Source: Deltaproteobacteria bacterium
GTDB taxonomy: Bacteria > Desulfobacterota > Desulfovibrionia > Desulfovibrionales > Desulfovibrionaceae
Length of the DNA stretch: 5,956 nucleotides
NCBI GenBank assembly: GCA_031280335.1
Contig: JAITGZ010000256.1
Span: 1-5,956, forward strand
Direction of reading: 5' to 3'
Position 1 is the first letter of the stretch. The number at the start of each line of letters is the position of its first letter. Shown here in pieces: positions 5,258-5,956 of this stretch. The notes beneath the pieces are model-generated. The model had not been told where the DNA came from. It was given only the letters and a program-made list of their open reading frames with translations, and did not search any database. The position numbers and the translations under genes were made by a program.

Positions 5258-5755
5258 ATGAGTACGCCCATTTCACGCTTCGGTTTCAATCGTCTTCTCA
5301 GCGAACTGGAGCAGTTAAAAAAAGAACGTCCGCTGGTGGCCAAAATCATCCAGGAGGCCAGAGAGGAAGGGGATTTGAGCGAAAACGCCGCCTACGATGC
5401 CGCGCGCGAGCGCCAGGGGATGCAGGAGGCCAGGATCAGCTATCTGGAATCGCGCCTGCCCGTGCTGAACGTGGTGGATTTTTCCCGTCTGAACAACGAC
5501 AAAGCCGCTTACGGGGCCAAGGTGATCCTGCGTGATCAGGATACAGAGGAAGAAAAGGCCTATATTATTCTCGGCCCGGACGAGACCGGTCTGGTCAAGG
5601 GGGCCATCTCGGTGGAGTCGCCGGTGGCCCGCGCCCTGCTGGGCAAGGAGGCGGGAGATGAGGTGATTGTGGAGGCGCCCAGGGGCAGAATCTATTATGA
5701 GGTTGTGGCCCTGAGCTTTCCCGGCGAGGCTATGTTTGAGCGGGGCATGGAGTAG
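5258..5755 (+). CDS. greA: Transcription elongation factor GreA
   Basis: GreA enters the secondary channel of RNA polymerase and stimulates cleavage of the backtracked transcript, rescuing stalled complexes. The 165-residue product has both family domains: an N-terminal antiparallel coiled coil (about 8-75) and a C-terminal FKBP-like domain (about 85-160). The tip of the coiled coil reads EEGDLSENAAYDAARERQGM (36-55). Asp39 and Glu42 match the acidic pair Asp41/Glu44 of E. coli GreA that coordinates the catalytic magnesium. ISVESPVARALLGKEAGDEV (117-136) is the conserved C-terminal signature. The pattern favours GreA over GreB, and over Gfh or TraR relatives, which lack this arrangement. It has its own upstream region and is not part of the lipid A block. 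Confidence 0.95.
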   Translation: MSTPISRFGFNRLLSELEQLKKERPLVAKIIQEAREEGDLSENAAYDAARERQGMQEARISYLESRLPVLNVVDFSRLNNDKAAYGAKVILRDQDTEEEKAYIILGPDETGLVKGAISVESPVARALLGKEAGDEVIVEAPRGRIYYEVVALSFPGEAMFERGME

Positions 5756-5801
5756 CGCGGCCTGAGGTTCGCGGCCTTGCGCCGGGGGGATACATTCCCT
5801 T
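5756..5801. other. Short gap between convergent genes
   Basis: Only 46 nt separate the greA stop from the stop of the convergent gene. It contains an 8-nt direct repeat CGCGGCCT (5756-5763 and 5770-5777) and a weak 4-bp hairpin CGGC-CTTGC-GCCG (5772-5784). No T-run follows on either strand, so I do not call a bidirectional terminator. Confidence 0.5.
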
Positions 5802-5956
5802 TCATTCCCCGATGAGCGGCAGGGCATAACGCTCCACCGGGGCGAAATCGTCATACAGAGGGGGCAGGTCGTTTTCTAAAATAATGCGCCATTCATTGCG
5901 CAGCATCTTGCGGGCCAGGGCGAATTCCTCAAGGGCCTGACGCGGGCGTATGGCGC
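5802..5956 (-). CDS. C-terminal fragment of an unrecognised protein (partial at window edge)
   Basis: The minus strand is open from the window edge to a TGA at 5804-5802, giving at least 50 C-terminal residues beginning AIRPRQALEEF and ending ERYALPLIGE. Codon choice is GC-rich like the neighbours, and the shape is plausible: a charged helical stretch (ALEEFALARKMLRNEW), then a proline-rich end (DLPPLYDDFAPVERYALPL). I do not recognise the family. The gene is convergent with greA and its start lies beyond 5956. A reading frame this long could arise by chance; protein-like composition is the main support. Confidence 0.55.
   Translation of the reverse strand, partial: AIRPRQALEEFALARKMLRNEWRIILENDLPPLYDDFAPVERYALPLIGE

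Noticed and set aside
5209..5535. Plus-strand frame overlapping the greA start
   Set aside because: It runs out of frame through greA and gives a low-complexity basic product; the greA frame has both family domains.

Overview
The window reads as ordinary chromosomal sequence of a GC-rich, diderm (LPS-making) bacterium. Gene order (skp, lpxD, fabZ, lpxA, lpxI), use of LpxI instead of LpxH, and overall composition suggest a deltaproteobacterial sulfate reducer of the Desulfovibrio type. That taxonomic guess rests on recalled gene order and style; no search was run.

Layout. 29-580 encodes a secreted Skp/OmpH-like periplasmic chaperone. 581-860 is non-coding, holds a cluster of GC-rich palindromes and ends in a likely promoter. 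861-4901 is a tight same-strand block: lpxD (861-1901), fabZ (1905-2375), lpxA (2375-3181), lpxI (3190-4026) and a 10-TM EamA/DMT-type transporter (4023-4901). Gaps inside it are only 3 or 8 nt, and two junctions overlap (by 1 and 4 nt). 4902-5257 is non-coding, carries a second copy of the palindrome cluster and then a likely promoter with a long leader. 5258-5755 is greA. 5802-5956 is the C-terminal end of an unrecognised convergent gene that runs out of the window.

How the genes work together. LpxA adds the first acyl chain to UDP-GlcNAc and LpxD the N-linked chain. FabZ acts in fatty acid elongation, drawing on the same 3-hydroxyacyl-ACP pool. LpxI cleaves UDP-2,3-diacylglucosamine to lipid X (2,3-diacylglucosamine-1-phosphate). 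Skp escorts outer-membrane proteins across the periplasm. The block therefore couples outer-membrane lipid and protein biogenesis. lpxC and lpxB are not in the window. The transporter has no assigned substrate; only its coupling to lpxI hints at an envelope role. GreA is an unrelated transcription factor with its own promoter.

The most interesting non-coding signal is a structured repeat family with consensus TTGGGGCGAYAGCCCCAA. It occurs three times before lpxD and twice before greA, with inverted copies facing each other. The two loci align without gaps over 33 nt and show compensatory base changes in two stems, which supports a folded, dispersed REP/BIME-like element. I found no RNA gene, CRISPR array, insertion sequence, or novel defence or biosynthetic system, and no convincing Rho-independent terminator.
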